A stretch of DNA of 64,000 nucleotides. Origin: Neocallimastix lanati (nom. inval.) (lineage: Eukaryota; Neocallimastigomycota; Neocallimastigomycetes; Neocallimastigales; Neocallimastigaceae). This document shows, piece by piece, positions 11,356 through 25,156 of this stretch. Under the pieces are notes generated by a model that did no database searches, was not told the DNA's origin, and was given only the letters and a program-made list of their open reading frames with translations. How positions within the stretch are numbered: position 1 is the first letter of the stretch; each line of letters begins with the position of its first letter. A program made the translations under genes and the position numbers. The DNA is taken from contig JACVTC010000050.1 in NCBI GenBank assembly GCA_016946835.1, positions 786,501 through 850,500 of the forward strand, read 5' to 3'.

Positions 11356-11604
11356 TTTTGTTTTTTTTTTTATTTTTTATTTTATTTTATTTTTTATTTT
11401 TTATTTATTTAAGTTCTATTTTATTTAATTATTAAATTATTATTTTATTTTATACTAATTACATGTATTAGTTTTTTACTACATCAATTACACAATATCT
11501 TCATATTAATATTATATGTATTAAGCCACATACATACATACATACATAAAGATTTAAATATATATAATATAAATTACTATACTATTTGAACTTTATTTTT
11601 AACA
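11356..11604 (-). repeat. 5' LTR of copia element
   Basis: It is identical to the LTR at 5441-5689 and supplies the promoter. The flanking TATTT at 11605-11609 is the target duplication. Confidence 0.93.
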
Positions 11605-11609
11605 TATTT

Positions 11610-13231
11610 TATCCAATTTTTTAAAATTGAATTATATGTTAAAATTTTTGAATATTTTATTTTTATTTTCATATTTATTCATTATACACTTTTTATTATT
11701 CATATATATTTATATAATTTTCTTTTTTTTTTTTATTTAATTATATTGATATAAAACAAATATGTGTAGTAACATATTTGTATATTTAATAATAATTATT
11801 AAATATTAAATTTATATCTTTTTGATAATAATTATTTTATTTTATTTTATTTCAATATATATTATTATAATTATAATAATTATAATACTTTAATTCATAT
11901 AAAATTTATATAGTTCTATATATTAGAATATGTATTTAATATATTACCTATTTCTTATAAATTAAATTATTTATATTAGAAATAGAGAACTCTCTTGTAA
12001 ATTTTTAGGAATTAGAATTATTATTTTAATTGTACGAATATTATAATATTATTAATAAAATATACTAAACTACCATTATTTAAAACCCACTGCTTATAAA
12101 TTATTGCACATAAAAGTCCCGTATATCAATATAAATATCATTCATTTTATTTCTACATAAAATTTAATTATTTATTTGTGTTTAAATAATTTAAAAAAAA
12201 ATTATATATAATTAGCTTTTGTAATGGTCATAAATTTTTTTATTTCAAGAAAAAAATTAAAAGATAATTTTTAAATAATTAAAAAAAATGTATCATTTAT
12301 TTATTAAAAATTTCTTAAAGTAAAAAAATTAAAATTAAAATTTGTTATTTTAATGTTTACTTTTTTTTATTAAATAAAGTTATTAATTTTAAATTTTATT
12401 ATTAATTTTAAATTTTATTAATTAATATTTTGTTACTTATTATATCTTTTTTTGTAATTATTTTTATAATTTAAATATTGTGGATAAAATTTTTGAATTA
12501 TTGTTATTTCTAAAATATATATGATTGGTGGAATTTATCCTAAATAAAACCTATTGTATAATATAAAATGAAATATTCAAACTTTAATTAATATAAAATA
12601 GTTTTTATTATCAAACATAAATTAATGTCATAAATCAAAATTAAAATGTGGCTTGATTTTTATATATTAATTATATTTATAATTAATAATAAATTTTATA
12701 GCATAAATCAATGTTTTAATTCTTATTATTTTATATTTATATTTATATAGTTATTTCCTTAAATAATCATTATTAATATTTATATTCATTTAATAGATTA
12801 AATTTATTATCACTTAACCTTAATATATTTAATTCAATATTTATTTGATATAGAAAATAATTATTAAAAATTTATAGTTTATTACTTTAATATTGTACAT
12901 TAAGACTTTCTTGTTTTATAAAATAATATTTTCATATCTTTTTTTTTTTTTTTTTTAAATTTATTTAATATATCTATTATAAAAATTTAAATTAATATAT
13001 GCATATTAATATCTACTGCTTTATTTTAAAGTTTTGAATATTATATCTTAAAAATGATTGTAATATATTATGTATTTCAAAAATATTCTGTATTTAAAAT
13101 TTGTCTATAAACTATTTATTATTTACTGATTATTTATTAATTAAATATTAATAGAGTAGTAATTTATATATATTTATTTTCTTAAAATATATTTATAAAT
13201 ATTTTATACTAAATTGTTTGTTTTGTTAAAT
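11610..13231. other. AT-rich intergenic stretch
   Basis: No gene, RNA gene or repeated element is recognised. There are only A/T runs and short homopolymers, such as T18 near 12940. Confidence 0.6.
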
Positions 13232-13398
13232 CTATATATTTTCAATATATGTCCTTGGGAAGAGTCCAACTTGAGAATTCAGTCTTCTCATCCACCAGCC
13301 ATTAGATTATTGGTATACTCTGTTACTTCTATAATATCATATGCCTTAAATGATAATTCATCTGGATTTCGTGCAGTATATTCATATAAAGCTCTCAT
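13232..13398 (-). pseudogene. SH3 domain with a one-base frameshift
   Basis: The first frame reads MRALYEYTARNPDELSF and DIIEVTEYTNN, and the second frame continues GWWMRRLNSQVGLFPRTYIE to a stop at 13232. Together these are the ALYDY, DELSF, WW and Y motifs of one SH3 domain. A one-base indel near 13305 separates the halves. The neighbouring exons at 13598-14245 also encode SH3 domains, so this may be a further domain of the same decayed gene. Confidence 0.7.
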
Positions 13399-13597
13399 TA
13401 TATACATCAATTAAATAATATAAAATTAATTTAATGTTAATTATAACATATAATAATTATGAAATGCGTATATATGAATATATTACCTTTTTTACTAGTC
13501 TTTATTTTTTGTGTTATATATGATATAATAATTTAATAAAAAAAAATCATATTAAAAAAAGTATATATATATATATATTTAATTACATTAAAATACC

Positions 13598-14560
13598 TTA
13601 TTTTCCACTTTTGAAGTATTGAACATACATTGATGGGAATTGTCCTTGTCCTTTTGGACCTGTACCTTCCCACCTATAAATATATTTGTATTTTTTTTTT
13701 TTATTTGTTTGGAATTTATTCAAATTTATTATTTTAATATTTTAATATATTAACATACTTATTATTAATATAAATAAAAAATTATCATTTATACCATGAA
13801 GAACTACCAGTATTTGTATTTGTTACAGTGATAATATCTCCATCTTTTAATTTTTTTTTTTTTATATTTTTGTGTTTATGTTTATAATTTAATATTTTTC
13901 ATTACATACATGAATTACTTGTTAATTTAGAATAAATATATGTTGAAAAAGATATTATTATTTTAAATTGTTAAGATTATAATTACCTGATATAGATAAT
14001 TCTCCTTCACATGTAGCTTCATAATCATATAATGCCTTTACCTTTAAAATTTTTTCCTTATGATAAGAATATGCAGTCCTCGTAATTTTAGATTTAGAAG
14101 AACCATTCCAACTTTTAGTAAATACAACAGGGAATTGACCGGTTTTAATAGTGGTTTTATTTCTACCAGTCCACCACTGGTTTTCTATCTTTTCTTTATC
14201 ATTATTACCTGTGTTGATAATTCCAATTTCGATTTGAGAATTATTTTATTTTTTTTTTTTTTATCTTTTTATTATAATCGTTGAAATAACATATGTTGAA
14301 GTAATATATATTTTTATGTATTTAGTAAAGATAATTTTATTTGAACTTATTTATTGGTTAACATTTTTAATAAATTAAATATTTATTTCTTAATTAATTA
14401 TTTTAATGCTATATTTTGTTGCAATATCAGACCAATATACTTCAATAGCATCACTAAATTTTTTGGTATTTCCTTTTTTGATTTTTATATAAAGAGTACG
14501 AGATTCTTTGATTCTTTAACCCAAGAATATTTACGCATATCAGGAAAATGGTTAAGTAGA
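13598..14560 (-). pseudogene. Multi-SH3 protein gene, partial and probably decayed
   Basis: Three exons join in frame: 13987-14245, 13795-13843 and 13598-13673. They encode the second half of one SH3 domain (EIGIINTGNN, QWWTGRN, GQFPVVFTKSW). A complete second SH3 follows (VKALYDYEATCEGELSIS, DGDIITVTNTNTGSSWW, GQGQFPSMYVQYF), ending in a stop at 13598. The first half of the upstream SH3 is not seen. Farther upstream, 14395-14560 reads RKYSWVKESK in one frame and RTLYIKIKKG, KKFSDAIEVYWSDIATKY in another, a probable frameshift. SH3 domains bind proline-rich ligands, often at cortical actin. Whether the three-exon part is still expressed is open. Confidence 0.55.
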
Positions 14561-14805
14561 TTTTAATAATATAATTAGATTATATCCATATACAGAAGCA
14601 CTTAGTATGTATTATCTTTCAGAAACATCAAAAGAGAAAATATGAAAATCTTTAGAAAGAGTGTAAGTACTAATAGTAAAATCTCTTTAAATAAAATATA
14701 CTATGATTTATATTTCTTCTTTGAAATTATGAGATGAAGAAAGATACTAGTATTAATTAAATACTGGATACTTGAGTATGAATTTTATGGGAATTGAGTA
14801 AAGGG

Positions 14806-15057
<252 letters not shown>

Positions 15058-15490
15058 TATTATATCGATGATCAAATAAAAAAATAAAAATATAAATAAA
15101 AATATAAATAAAAATATAAATAAAAATAAAAATAAAAATTAAAAATTAAAATAAAAATAAAATAAAGATAATTATCCTAATTATTTTCAAGAATATTACA
15201 TGCAATGGTACATTATTTAATTATTTAAAAATTTAATTCATTTATATTATTTTAATGGAAAAAAAAATATTTTTATAATAAAAAAAATTATGTTTATTTC
15301 AAATATCTACATAAAAATTATAGTTATTATTAAATAATAGTATTTATATTATTTTATTAATAAATTAATATAATCGGTTTATGCATATTTCTTTTTCTTT
15401 TAAATATTTTTTTTTTACACATGAAAATTTCAATATTTATTTGATTATAGTAAAAATATTTTTTTTTTTATAATTTAGTTTATATTTTTT

Positions 15491-15584
15491 TTATTTTTCA
15501 GTGAAATTTTCTTTTCCATTTTCGTTATCACCATCAACATCATTAAAGTAATCATTCAATATATTACTTTCACTATCATACGAG

Positions 15585-15616
<32 letters not shown>

Positions 15617-18600
15617 GTCATCATCTTCGCTTGATTCTGAATCACTATCTGATTCAGAATCTTCGATATCAGAATATGAATTTGGATCGTAATTATTATT
15701 ATCATGAATTAAATTCAAAATTGAAGTTGAATTGATATCATATTGATCTTCACTAAAGTTAATATTATTCATAACACCACTTTGACTCTTATAATCATTT
15801 AGGTTATTTGATGATAAGGTATTTGATGTCAATCCATTAAGAATATCATTATCAACTTCATCTTTTGAAAGTTCTTTTTCCGTAGCAACTTTAATCTTTT
15901 TATAATCAAGAGCTTTTTCTTTTTCTTCTTTCCTCTTTTCTTCTTTTTTAGTTAAAATTTCTTCTGCTTTATTAAAGAACATTTTTATTTGTCCTTTTGA
16001 TTTTAATTTATCATTTTTCTTTATATCTTTAATGTATTTCTTCTTTTCTCGTGCTTGCATTTTCTGGAATGACTTAATTTGTTTAATATACTTGTTAGAT
16101 GGAATTTCTTTGGTTAGAAGTGCTACAGTTTCAGGATCCATTAAAGCCATTTTAGAATCTAGGCCATTCTTCCAATAAGGATTATTAGTGGATGAAATTG
16201 GATTGATGAATAATGGATAAATATTTGGCATATCAATTTTTTCATGGATAGCTGTTTCAAAATCTGTTTTAGGTCCTGAAATATATTCATCTGATTCCAG
16301 AATATTATAAAATATTTCAGGATTATTTCTTATTTTGGAGCTAGCTTTAATCGAATATGGTATATTTGTGTATTTAAATACTTCTTTTTCTTTAATATTT
16401 TCTGGTTCATTATTATTATTATTTTGATTTAATGGTGTACTATAATTATTCATTTCAGTAATTCTTTCATTGACGAGATTTAATATTTCCTTTAATTTAT
16501 TGTTATTAAAAAATTGATATAAAGTTATTAGATATTTTTATTGTTATTATTATAATCATAATTACTATTATTATTTCATAATAATTATTATATTTGATTT
16601 TATTATATGTTTTTTATAATAAACATTTACATAAAAATTGTTTGTTCCTTTAATTTTTTCTGATATTATGTTTCTTTCAGTATGAATTAACAAAGATAGT
16701 AATAATTTAAAAACATTTTGATATGATTCTTCAATTAAACTTTATAATAATTTTGAAAAATGTTTTAGTTTTTTTAAAAGTTAAAATATTATATAAATAT
16801 AATATATATATTATAGAAAGAATAAAATGTAATTAATATTTTTACTTACATAGCTGATAAAAATTTAGAGTATATATTCTCATATGTACTTATAATAGTT
16901 CCTTTATGGTACTTTATTATTATTTATATATTAATATATTTAATAATGTTTTATTATTAATATATTATATTAATTTTTCAATTTTAATAGTTATATATAT
17001 TTAAAATTTTTATTACTTCGTCAGAATAGGTAAGTCCTTCACCTTGACATAATACTGCTAGAGTATCAATATTAAAAAATTCTATATTTGAATGATATAT
17101 CTTATTGGTATAAAATCCTATTCTTTTTTCTATTTTGCTATTTCTATATTTTCCTTCCACACTTGCTTTTATTACACGTTCCTATTTTTTTTTTCAAATA
17201 ATTATATAATATTTTTATTAATAGTTTAATTTATATTAAAAAGAGTATTGATACAAAAATTCTACCATATTAAAATCTTTTAACTGAGACAAATATTTAA
17301 ATTCTCTTCTTTTTGGACGATTTAAATTAATTGTTAAGTATCCTGTTTTTTGATTAAATTCCACACCACTAGAAAGGTAAAACATTTTGCAATTATCTAA
17401 TGATTGAATATATCCAGGTTTAAGTCCTGAAATCCAATACATATTGTTCTTTTTTTTTTAAATAATCAATGTAAAATATTTTAATTTTATTATCAAATGA
17501 AAATAAATATTTTCATAAAATATTATTGATATATATTTACATTTCTTTCATTTTTCCAAATTATATAATCAATTGTTAAATGTCCAATTATACCATATTT
17601 ATAACATATATTTGCAATTTTTAATGTAGAACTAAATATATCTGAATATGAGACAACGTTTTGAGGATATAAGCTTCCAAAATATTCAAACGGACTAAGA
17701 TAAATCTTTTAATAATATTAATTGTTATTTCTATATATTCAAAACTATATTAACAGATAGAAAATTATAATGTAATTCTAATTAATATCTTACTTGCTCC
17801 TGAGTTCCAACAATATCAATATTTCCATTAGGTTCTATTAGCATATGTGATGACACAGTTTTTATCTTATTGAATTCAACTGGAGGAACGGCTTCTATGA
17901 TTCCACCATATTTTAAAAAATCCAAACGATATTCAATCCAATTAGGATATAACTTTTTATCTACAATATTTACTTTTTTTATTATTTCTTCTCTAAATGG
18001 TTCAATAAATTGCTTTAATTCTTCATCTGTATTTTCTTTGTCAAATTTTAATAAATCATCCATGAATGAATAATCTTCTTTATCTGTTTAAAATTATAAA
18101 ATAATATTGATAAATACATATATATATTTATATAATATAAAAATATATTATATTAAGTACCGATATATGCAATTCCGACACAATTAATCGTTGAATTAAT
18201 TTTAAATACCCATCTTCTATATTTTTTGTTATTAACAATTAATCTTATTAGGGATACATAAAAACCTTCATAATCATGAACACATTCAACTCCTAAAAAG
18301 CAAGTAATCCAATTAAAATTTTATTATTATATAAATATAATAATACTTAACTAGATCATTACATAATATTCAAAAACTTAACTAACTGAATATTCATTTT
18401 TATTTTAAAAGTTTATATTTTAATATATATTAACCTGGGGGAACGGCTATTTTATTATTTCTTAAAATTTGACGAGCACCAGACTTTGAAAAAATATATT
18501 TATACTTCTCTACTTCAGGAGCAAGTATAGGAATATTTAAATTCTATTATTGTTTTTTTTATGAATAAAAAATATAAATATTAGTTTTCAGTATTTATTA

Positions 18601-21600
18601 ATAATTATTAGTTAATTTATAATAAATTTACTATAAATAAATAAATAAAAAAATAAATAAATAATTAAACTAATAAATAAATAAATAATTAATTAATTAA
18701 TTAAACTAATAAATAAATAAATAAATAAACTAATAAATAACATACATAACTAAGTTCCATATCTAATTTTCCAATAATACCAGGAATTATGTATGTAAAT
18801 GATTCATTATCAATAAAGCTTTTAATTTTTTTAATACAAGTAGGATCATATAATATCATTGAAGTCAATGAAGATGAAGTATTAATTCTTTCAGATATTC
18901 TTGCATAAATAAATTTTATTCTTTCGTTTTTAAATAAACTAACTCCAAATCTTTTTTCTGTATTATTAATATAAAAAATAATATACTAATTAGTTCGATA
19001 TTAATTTAATTACTTTATTTTATTTTTTAGCATACCAAATATTATGTTAATTTCATTCATTATATCTATATCAAATTCAATATTATATGGAAGTACAAAA
19101 ATTAAAGTTACAAATGGATCTTGAAAGTCTAATAATCTATTTTATTATACATACAATATATAAATTTTTAAATGTTTTGAATGAAAATAAATAAGAAAAT
19201 AATTAATATTGATATTATGTATTTATATCATTGTTTATTTACCTTCCAAATTGAAATGTTTGTAAATATTTCACGAAATCTAATTGCTTACGTATTCTTC
19301 TTGAGATGGAAGGAATATGTATTATAGTTCTGATATATATTTATTTTTATATACATTATAAATTAATTTCTTATAAATTACATCTTTTATATTTACTATA
19401 TGAAATATTTTTACTTCTTTTTTTCTTTTAGTATATCCCATTTTTCAAAAATTTTTTCATTATTTTTATATAAAATCAATCTATTGGATAAATATTTATT
19501 CTTTTTATTATTATAATTATCATTTTATTATTTTATTTTAAATTTAAATAAATAACAATATATATATTTATTAAGTAATAAGATTTAATAATAATTTAAT
19601 TTTATATTATACAATTATACCTTTATCATTGAATTAATAAGCCTTTGCTTTAATATTCTATTATAAAAACACGCTATTACATAACTGGCTTTATGGTCAA
19701 TAATTGCTTTTTTGTATTTATTTCTATTTTAATGTAATTATTCATAATTTATATTGAATTATTAAATATTTTAAATAAATAAATAAATAAATAAAAATTT
19801 ATAAATATATAAACACGTTAAGTATATAAATATATATATATATATATATTTAAACATAAAAATATATATATTAATATAAATATATATATATTAATATAAC
19901 AATATTTTAATATATATATATAAACAAATATATATACATATATTATATTTACCTCTGAAGAAAAGTTTTCCATGTATTTTGAACTTTTCTTATAACTTTT
20001 TCTACAAAAGCTTGATTATTAAAAAATATTTTTACTGAATTATTTACATAATTTTCAATCTTCATAAATAAAAATTAATTAATAAATAATTAAATCAATT
20101 TTAAAAAATATATTGATATCAAATGATAATTATTTAATTATCATACCTTCTCTCTATATACAAAACAATCATATATATCTTCAACAGTTGGTTTGTCAAA
20201 AAAATCTCTTGAAGCTATTTTTTCTAGTTTTTCACAACTTATTTCGGCGAACATGACTTTTATCAAATTTATTTTATATTCATATTTTATTTATGGTATA
20301 TTAATTTATTTTAATTATAATCTAACAAATAATTAAATGAATTTTTTTTTATAATATTTTTTTTGTACTATTATAATTTTATTGTATCTTACTCAAATAA
20401 ATTTGACAAAAATCTTCAATTTCTTCTAAAATAATCATAATATCACCCCATAAAGTATTAAGATGTTTTTTTTTAAAATTTTGATAGATTGGCATATGTT
20501 TAGTAAAATATCCTCTGTCAACATATAATACAGGTCCCACATTAATATTAACCATATCTTGATAGTTTATTTCTAAAAATAGATAATAAATAAAAAATTT
20601 AATTACATTTAAGAATATATAATAATATCATATATATGTTACCTTCAGTTGATGGCATTTTTGAAATTGGTGGTGTCTTTGCTTCTTTATATTCACGTTT
20701 AATTCCGTTTTTTCTTCTTATTTCGATTTCATTAATTGCTTTTTCAACTTCTTTTATAATAGGAATCTAATTTATATTTTTATAAAAAATGATTATGTAT
20801 GAATACAGTATTATATATTTTTAAAATTAAAAATTTAAAAATTTTTTAATAATAATCAAATACATTTGGCTCCTTTTTAGGTTTGGTAAGAATCATTTGA
20901 TTCTCAATCCCTCTATCATAGAATGTATATTTATTCTTATTTAACTGGTTATAAAATAAATGCATTTTACATTTCTTACTTTTGAAGAAAGCATTTGGAG
21001 TATACTGACTAAATAAAGGTGTAAAATCACCGTCTACTGGTAAAATTTTATTTTCAATTAATGGATAAACACCCTATATTAAAAATTTCTGTTAAGTTAT
21101 CATTTTATAATGAATTTATTTATATATATACGAATTAATGAAAATGATAATGTACTTTTTCTTCTATTAAATCTTCACTAGTTCCAAAACCTTGATATAT
21201 ATCATTTCGTAATTTTGATACCATTAAACGGTGATTCTCATATACTTTTTTTTTAATATGACCTTTTGGATAATCATCTTTTATAATTTTACTATTTGAA
21301 GAAGATTGAATATAAGTTGAATTTTCTCTATTACCTATAATATCTGGTATCTTAAGGCTCTATTATTTGTTAATAATTAATATTAGTATTACATATATTT
21401 TTATATTCAAAATTTTAATAGTAAATATTTTCATACTTCTCCAAATAATGATGGAGATGGAACAGGATTATTTTCATTTTTAATTTTTTGATGATGATTA
21501 ATAAATTTTTCAGCTTTATTTTTTAATTTGAAGTGATATAAAATATAAAAAAATAAGAATGATTTTTAGTTTTAATTAAGAATAAACTATATATTAATAT

Positions 21601-21897
21601 ACCTTCATTTTTTCTTAAATTATTATAATGTATTTGTTTTTCTTTTTTTTCTTGTATTAATAATTTTAGATCTTCAATTTTTGTTTGCAAATGCTTTAAA
21701 AATAAAAAAAAAAGTTATTATCTAGAAAATTATATAATAAAAAATTATTGATAATTTAATACCTTCTTCTGTTCTTCGTTATCATCTTGACTTATTATTG
21801 TTTGTATATTATTAAGTTTATTTCTCACTATTTTATTATTTGGTAAATCAATTGATTGTTTTCCATTTAAAATAATATTATACTTTCTATCGCACAT
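15491..21897 (-). CDS. IQCH: IQCH-like ciliary ATP-grasp/IQ protein with acidic tail
   Basis: The model has 23 exons and 1346 residues: 21763-21897, 21603-21693, 21437-21513, 21156-21359, 20864-21073, 20643-20766, 20393-20572, 20147-20256, 19953-20059, 19621-19723, 19415-19500, 19243-19329, 19036-19136, 18746-18957, 18435-18543, 18161-18292, 17794-18083, 17541-17705, 17266-17448, 17017-17181, 16850-16911, 16631-16739 and 15491-16489. The order of motifs matches animal IQCH: an IQ-like VQNTWKTFLQR, then KSGARQILRNNKIAVPPG, RRWVFKI, MLIEPNGNIDIVGTQEQ, YGIIGHLTIDYI and a C-terminal GTIISTYENIY block. The ATP-grasp IDL position reads ISG here, so catalysis is uncertain. After the normal end there are about 300 extra residues, Asn-rich and then Lys-rich, ending in a 13-residue poly-Asp run. 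The first ATG of the first exon was taken as the start. Inferred location: sperm or zoospore flagellum. Confidence 0.82.
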
Positions 21898-22329
21898 TTC
21901 TAATAATTAATTAATTTACTATTAAGTATATTTCACATTTCAATAAAAAATATTACTTCAATTAAAGAAATACCTTGATTTATTGTTATTATATTTCATT
22001 AATTTTTTTATTTATATTGATATAAAGTTTATTAATAATTTCTTTAATAAGAATTATAATTAATGAATAAAATATTTTAAAAATTAAAACTGTAAAAACT
22101 ACATAAACTAAAGAAAAAAAATGATATAAATGTAAACTTTTTAAACTTTAAATAAATGAAAAATTTTTAAAACAAATTTTTTATACACATAATTTTTATA
22201 AATTTAATTTTTAAAATCTTAATATTTATATTATATCTTTTATTATTTATTTTATTAATATTATTTATTTTATATACAAGAATATATATTATATCGTTAT
22301 ATTTTTATGTTAATATAAATTTCTTTAAT
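21898..22329. other. Intergenic spacer between DRC2 end and IQCH start
   Basis: 432 bp of AT-rich DNA. It must hold the IQCH promoter and the DRC2 terminator, but no motif stands out. Confidence 0.6.
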
Positions 22330-24614
22330 CTAAAAAACTGTTTTTCCTATAATATGCTGTGCCTCAATACATGTTATATCTGAATCACCTTCCATAATTC
22401 TATTTATATATAAATTATAAAATTAAGTAAATTTATTTTGTTAATATACTATTTTTTGTATTATTAATTTATTATTATTTTTATAATACTTACGGTGCGT
22501 TTGTTCGACCTACGTATTTTTTTTTTTTTTTTTTTTTTAGTTTTAAAATTTAATAAACCAAATAATTATATTTTAATATATAAATTTTATAAAATTAATT
22601 ATAATTATATATATATTAATATTAAATATATTATTTACCATTAACCACCAATAATGGGTTCATTTGTTCTAAAATTTCAGCATTAACAGATATACCATCA
22701 AGATATTGCTTAAGTATAGCTTTTAATCTTGCATTTTCTTCATTTAAGTAATCCTTTTTATTTTTCATTAAAATTTTATCTAAAAGTACTTTATTAAATT
22801 TTTTATAAAATAAGTTCATATATGCAAAATCCGTCTCTTCATCAAATACTGTTTCATTTGATTTCTATATTATATTATCATATTTAATTATATTTAATTT
22901 CATATAAACGTTAAATTTCAAATTTCTAAAAATTACTTAAATATAGTGTATTTATATAATTAATTATAATTTGTTGTTACTTTTTCTTCTTCAAGATCAG
23001 ATAAATTTTTATTTTGGTCATTGTCATTCAATTCTGCTTTTACTTCGTTTTTTAATTGATTTTTATATTCTTCAATTTCAGTTTCAATGGATGGATCAAT
23101 TTCAAAAGAATTTGTTTGAAAAGGATTAATTTTTTCTTCTTCCATTTCCATTTTTCTATTCATTTCTGCTACTCTCAATATTTTTTCTGCCATACTTACC
23201 TTTTCCTTTAAGTTTTTTATTGTTTTATTACTTATTGTTGTTAATGTAATTAATTTTTCCTTTTCATTTTCTCTATATTTATTTAATTTTCTTTTCAATT
23301 CTTGGAAATGAGATTGAATTAATTCTTTATCTTTTTTTAAAAGTTGATTTTTTTGATTGTATTCCTTATGATTGTTAGAGTATTTCGATTTTAATTTAAC
23401 TATCATATCCTAATTTATTTTTATATTATTTATTGTTTAATAATTATAAATATAGAAATAATCTTAATTTTGGGTATTATATATATATATTATATTTACC
23501 TGCAACTTTGTTAATTTTTTCATTTGTAATTCAATTTCTTTTGAATGATCTCTATCTTTTATTTTTAAGTCTTCAAAATCTTTTTTCCATATTTCTGTAT
23601 TTGCATTATATTGGTCCAATACCTATTGATTATTATTAATATTTAAAAATTTATTATTTTCATAAATATAATATGTTATTATATATTTAATATTACATCA
23701 TGGAACTTTTTCCATAAATCTTCAATAACGCCTTCTAATTGAATTCTTAATGCATGCTTTTCTTCTAGATTCTTTAATTAAAATTTTTTATAAAAATATA
23801 ATTAGAATACTATTATTAAATGTGATTGAATATATTGCTATTTATTTATTTTATTATTTACTTTGTTTCGAATATCATCTCTAATACTTTGATGTTCATG
23901 CTTTGAATCAGCTTCTTCTTCTAAATATTCTTGTTCCATTCTATTTATAATTCCAATTATATTTGATTTTTCTTTAATATGTTGGGATTGAAGTTTGGAT
24001 TTTTCAGTATTAAATTCATTTTCAAGCATATTTAGGTCAACAGAAAATTGAAGCTCTAAATTATTTAACCTTTTTACTTGCAAGTCAATTAAATTATCTA
24101 CATTAATTAAATGAGATTGAAGTGCTGTTGAAAATTGCTTATTAGCTTCTAAAATTTCTTGCTCTAAATTTTTAATTGAATGATTCTTTCTGTCAAACTG
24201 TCTTTGATGTACTTGCTCAAGAATTTCAGCTTGATTTTTTAATTCTTTTGATTTAGCTAAAAATGAAAATATACAATTTTGATATTTTTAATGCTTTGTT
24301 ATATTCAAATAGTAATTATAGTTACATATTAATACCAATTTTCATAATTTCCCTCCATCTGTTGTTAATTTTTAGCATATTTAATTTACTATTTTTTTCT
24401 TCAAATTCAACTTTTTCCTAATAATTTTGATAAAATAATAAATAATAATTTTATATATATAATATAATGTATATGATTATTATTTATTATATACTTTTAA
24501 TTTAGCTGCAGCTAATTCTATTATTCTTCTTCGACTTTCCTCATCTTTTAATAATTCATATTCTGACTTTACACCTTTGTTTCCCCTTTTTTTATCACCC
24601 TTTTTTTTAGCCAT
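22330..24614 (-). CDS. DRC2: Dynein regulatory complex subunit 2 (CCDC65/DRC2)
   Basis: The nine exons are 24495-24614, 24336-24417, 23862-24256, 23697-23771, 23500-23622, 22981-23409, 22639-22864, 22494-22509 and 22330-22399. They sum to 1536 nt, or 511 residues, close to animal CCDC65 (484). The protein starts [14 protein letters not shown] and is coiled coil for most of its length. It carries the family C-terminal signature: [39 protein letters not shown] and [15 protein letters not shown]2 pairs with DRC1 to anchor the nexin-dynein link to the outer doublet and coordinate dynein arms. One exon is only 16 nt, and it encodes most of the conserved NGRTNAP step. The gene is divergent from the coiled-coil gene at 25157. 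Confidence 0.92.
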
Positions 24615-25156
24615 TTTCAATTTAAATAATTATTAAAAAATTCAATTAATAATTAAAAATTTTTGATATTAACTAAATTTTTAAAAGATTAATCCATATT
24701 GTATTAATATTTAAAATATTAATTTTATTATAATTAGTTATTAAATCTTAGGTAAAAATAATAAATTAATAAAAAATTTTTAATATTAAATAAAAAATAA
24801 TAATAATACTAATAAACTTTAATGCGGAGTTCATTAATTATTATTTACATTAATACTTTTAATCTTTTTTTTTTTTTTTTTTTTTTTTTTTTCTGATTTT
24901 CTAAATCCAAAATTATAAAAATTTAAAATAAAGTTTATAAAATTCCCGAGAAAATTTGAAGGAAAACAAAGTAAAAGTCGTACACTAAAATATTATAAAT
25001 AAGGTTTGATTTTAAAATTTGATAATAAATTAAAATTATAACAAAATATTAAATATAATTTATATAGCTTTAATAAAATTTCATAATAAAAATACATTTA
25101 TGAAGAAAATACAAGATTTATAAATTATATAATAATTTAAAAATTTGAAAAAAAAA
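24615..25156. promoter_or_regulatory. Divergent promoter region with T28 tract
   Basis: The two start codons are 542 bp apart and point away from each other. A run of 28 T at 24865-24892 could act as a nucleosome-excluding tract. No RFX-like palindrome was recognised by eye. Confidence 0.5.

Larger units (their letters stand above)
5436..11609 (-). mobile_element. Complete young Ty1/copia LTR retrotransposon
   Basis: The element is read on the minus strand. Two 249-bp LTRs (5441-5689 and 11356-11604) appear identical base for base. They are flanked by the direct repeat TATTT at 5436-5440 and 11605-11609. In order it carries a primer site, gag, a pol in the +1 frame with protease-integrase-RT-RNase H order (the copia order), a polypurine tract and the 3' LTR. 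Both ORFs are unbroken, so this copy may be autonomous. Identical LTRs imply a recent insertion, since they are made identical at integration. Confidence 0.95.

Noticed and set aside
25145-25156. Earlier start for the coiled-coil protein
   Set aside because: The upstream codon is TTG; the first ATG in frame is at 25157.
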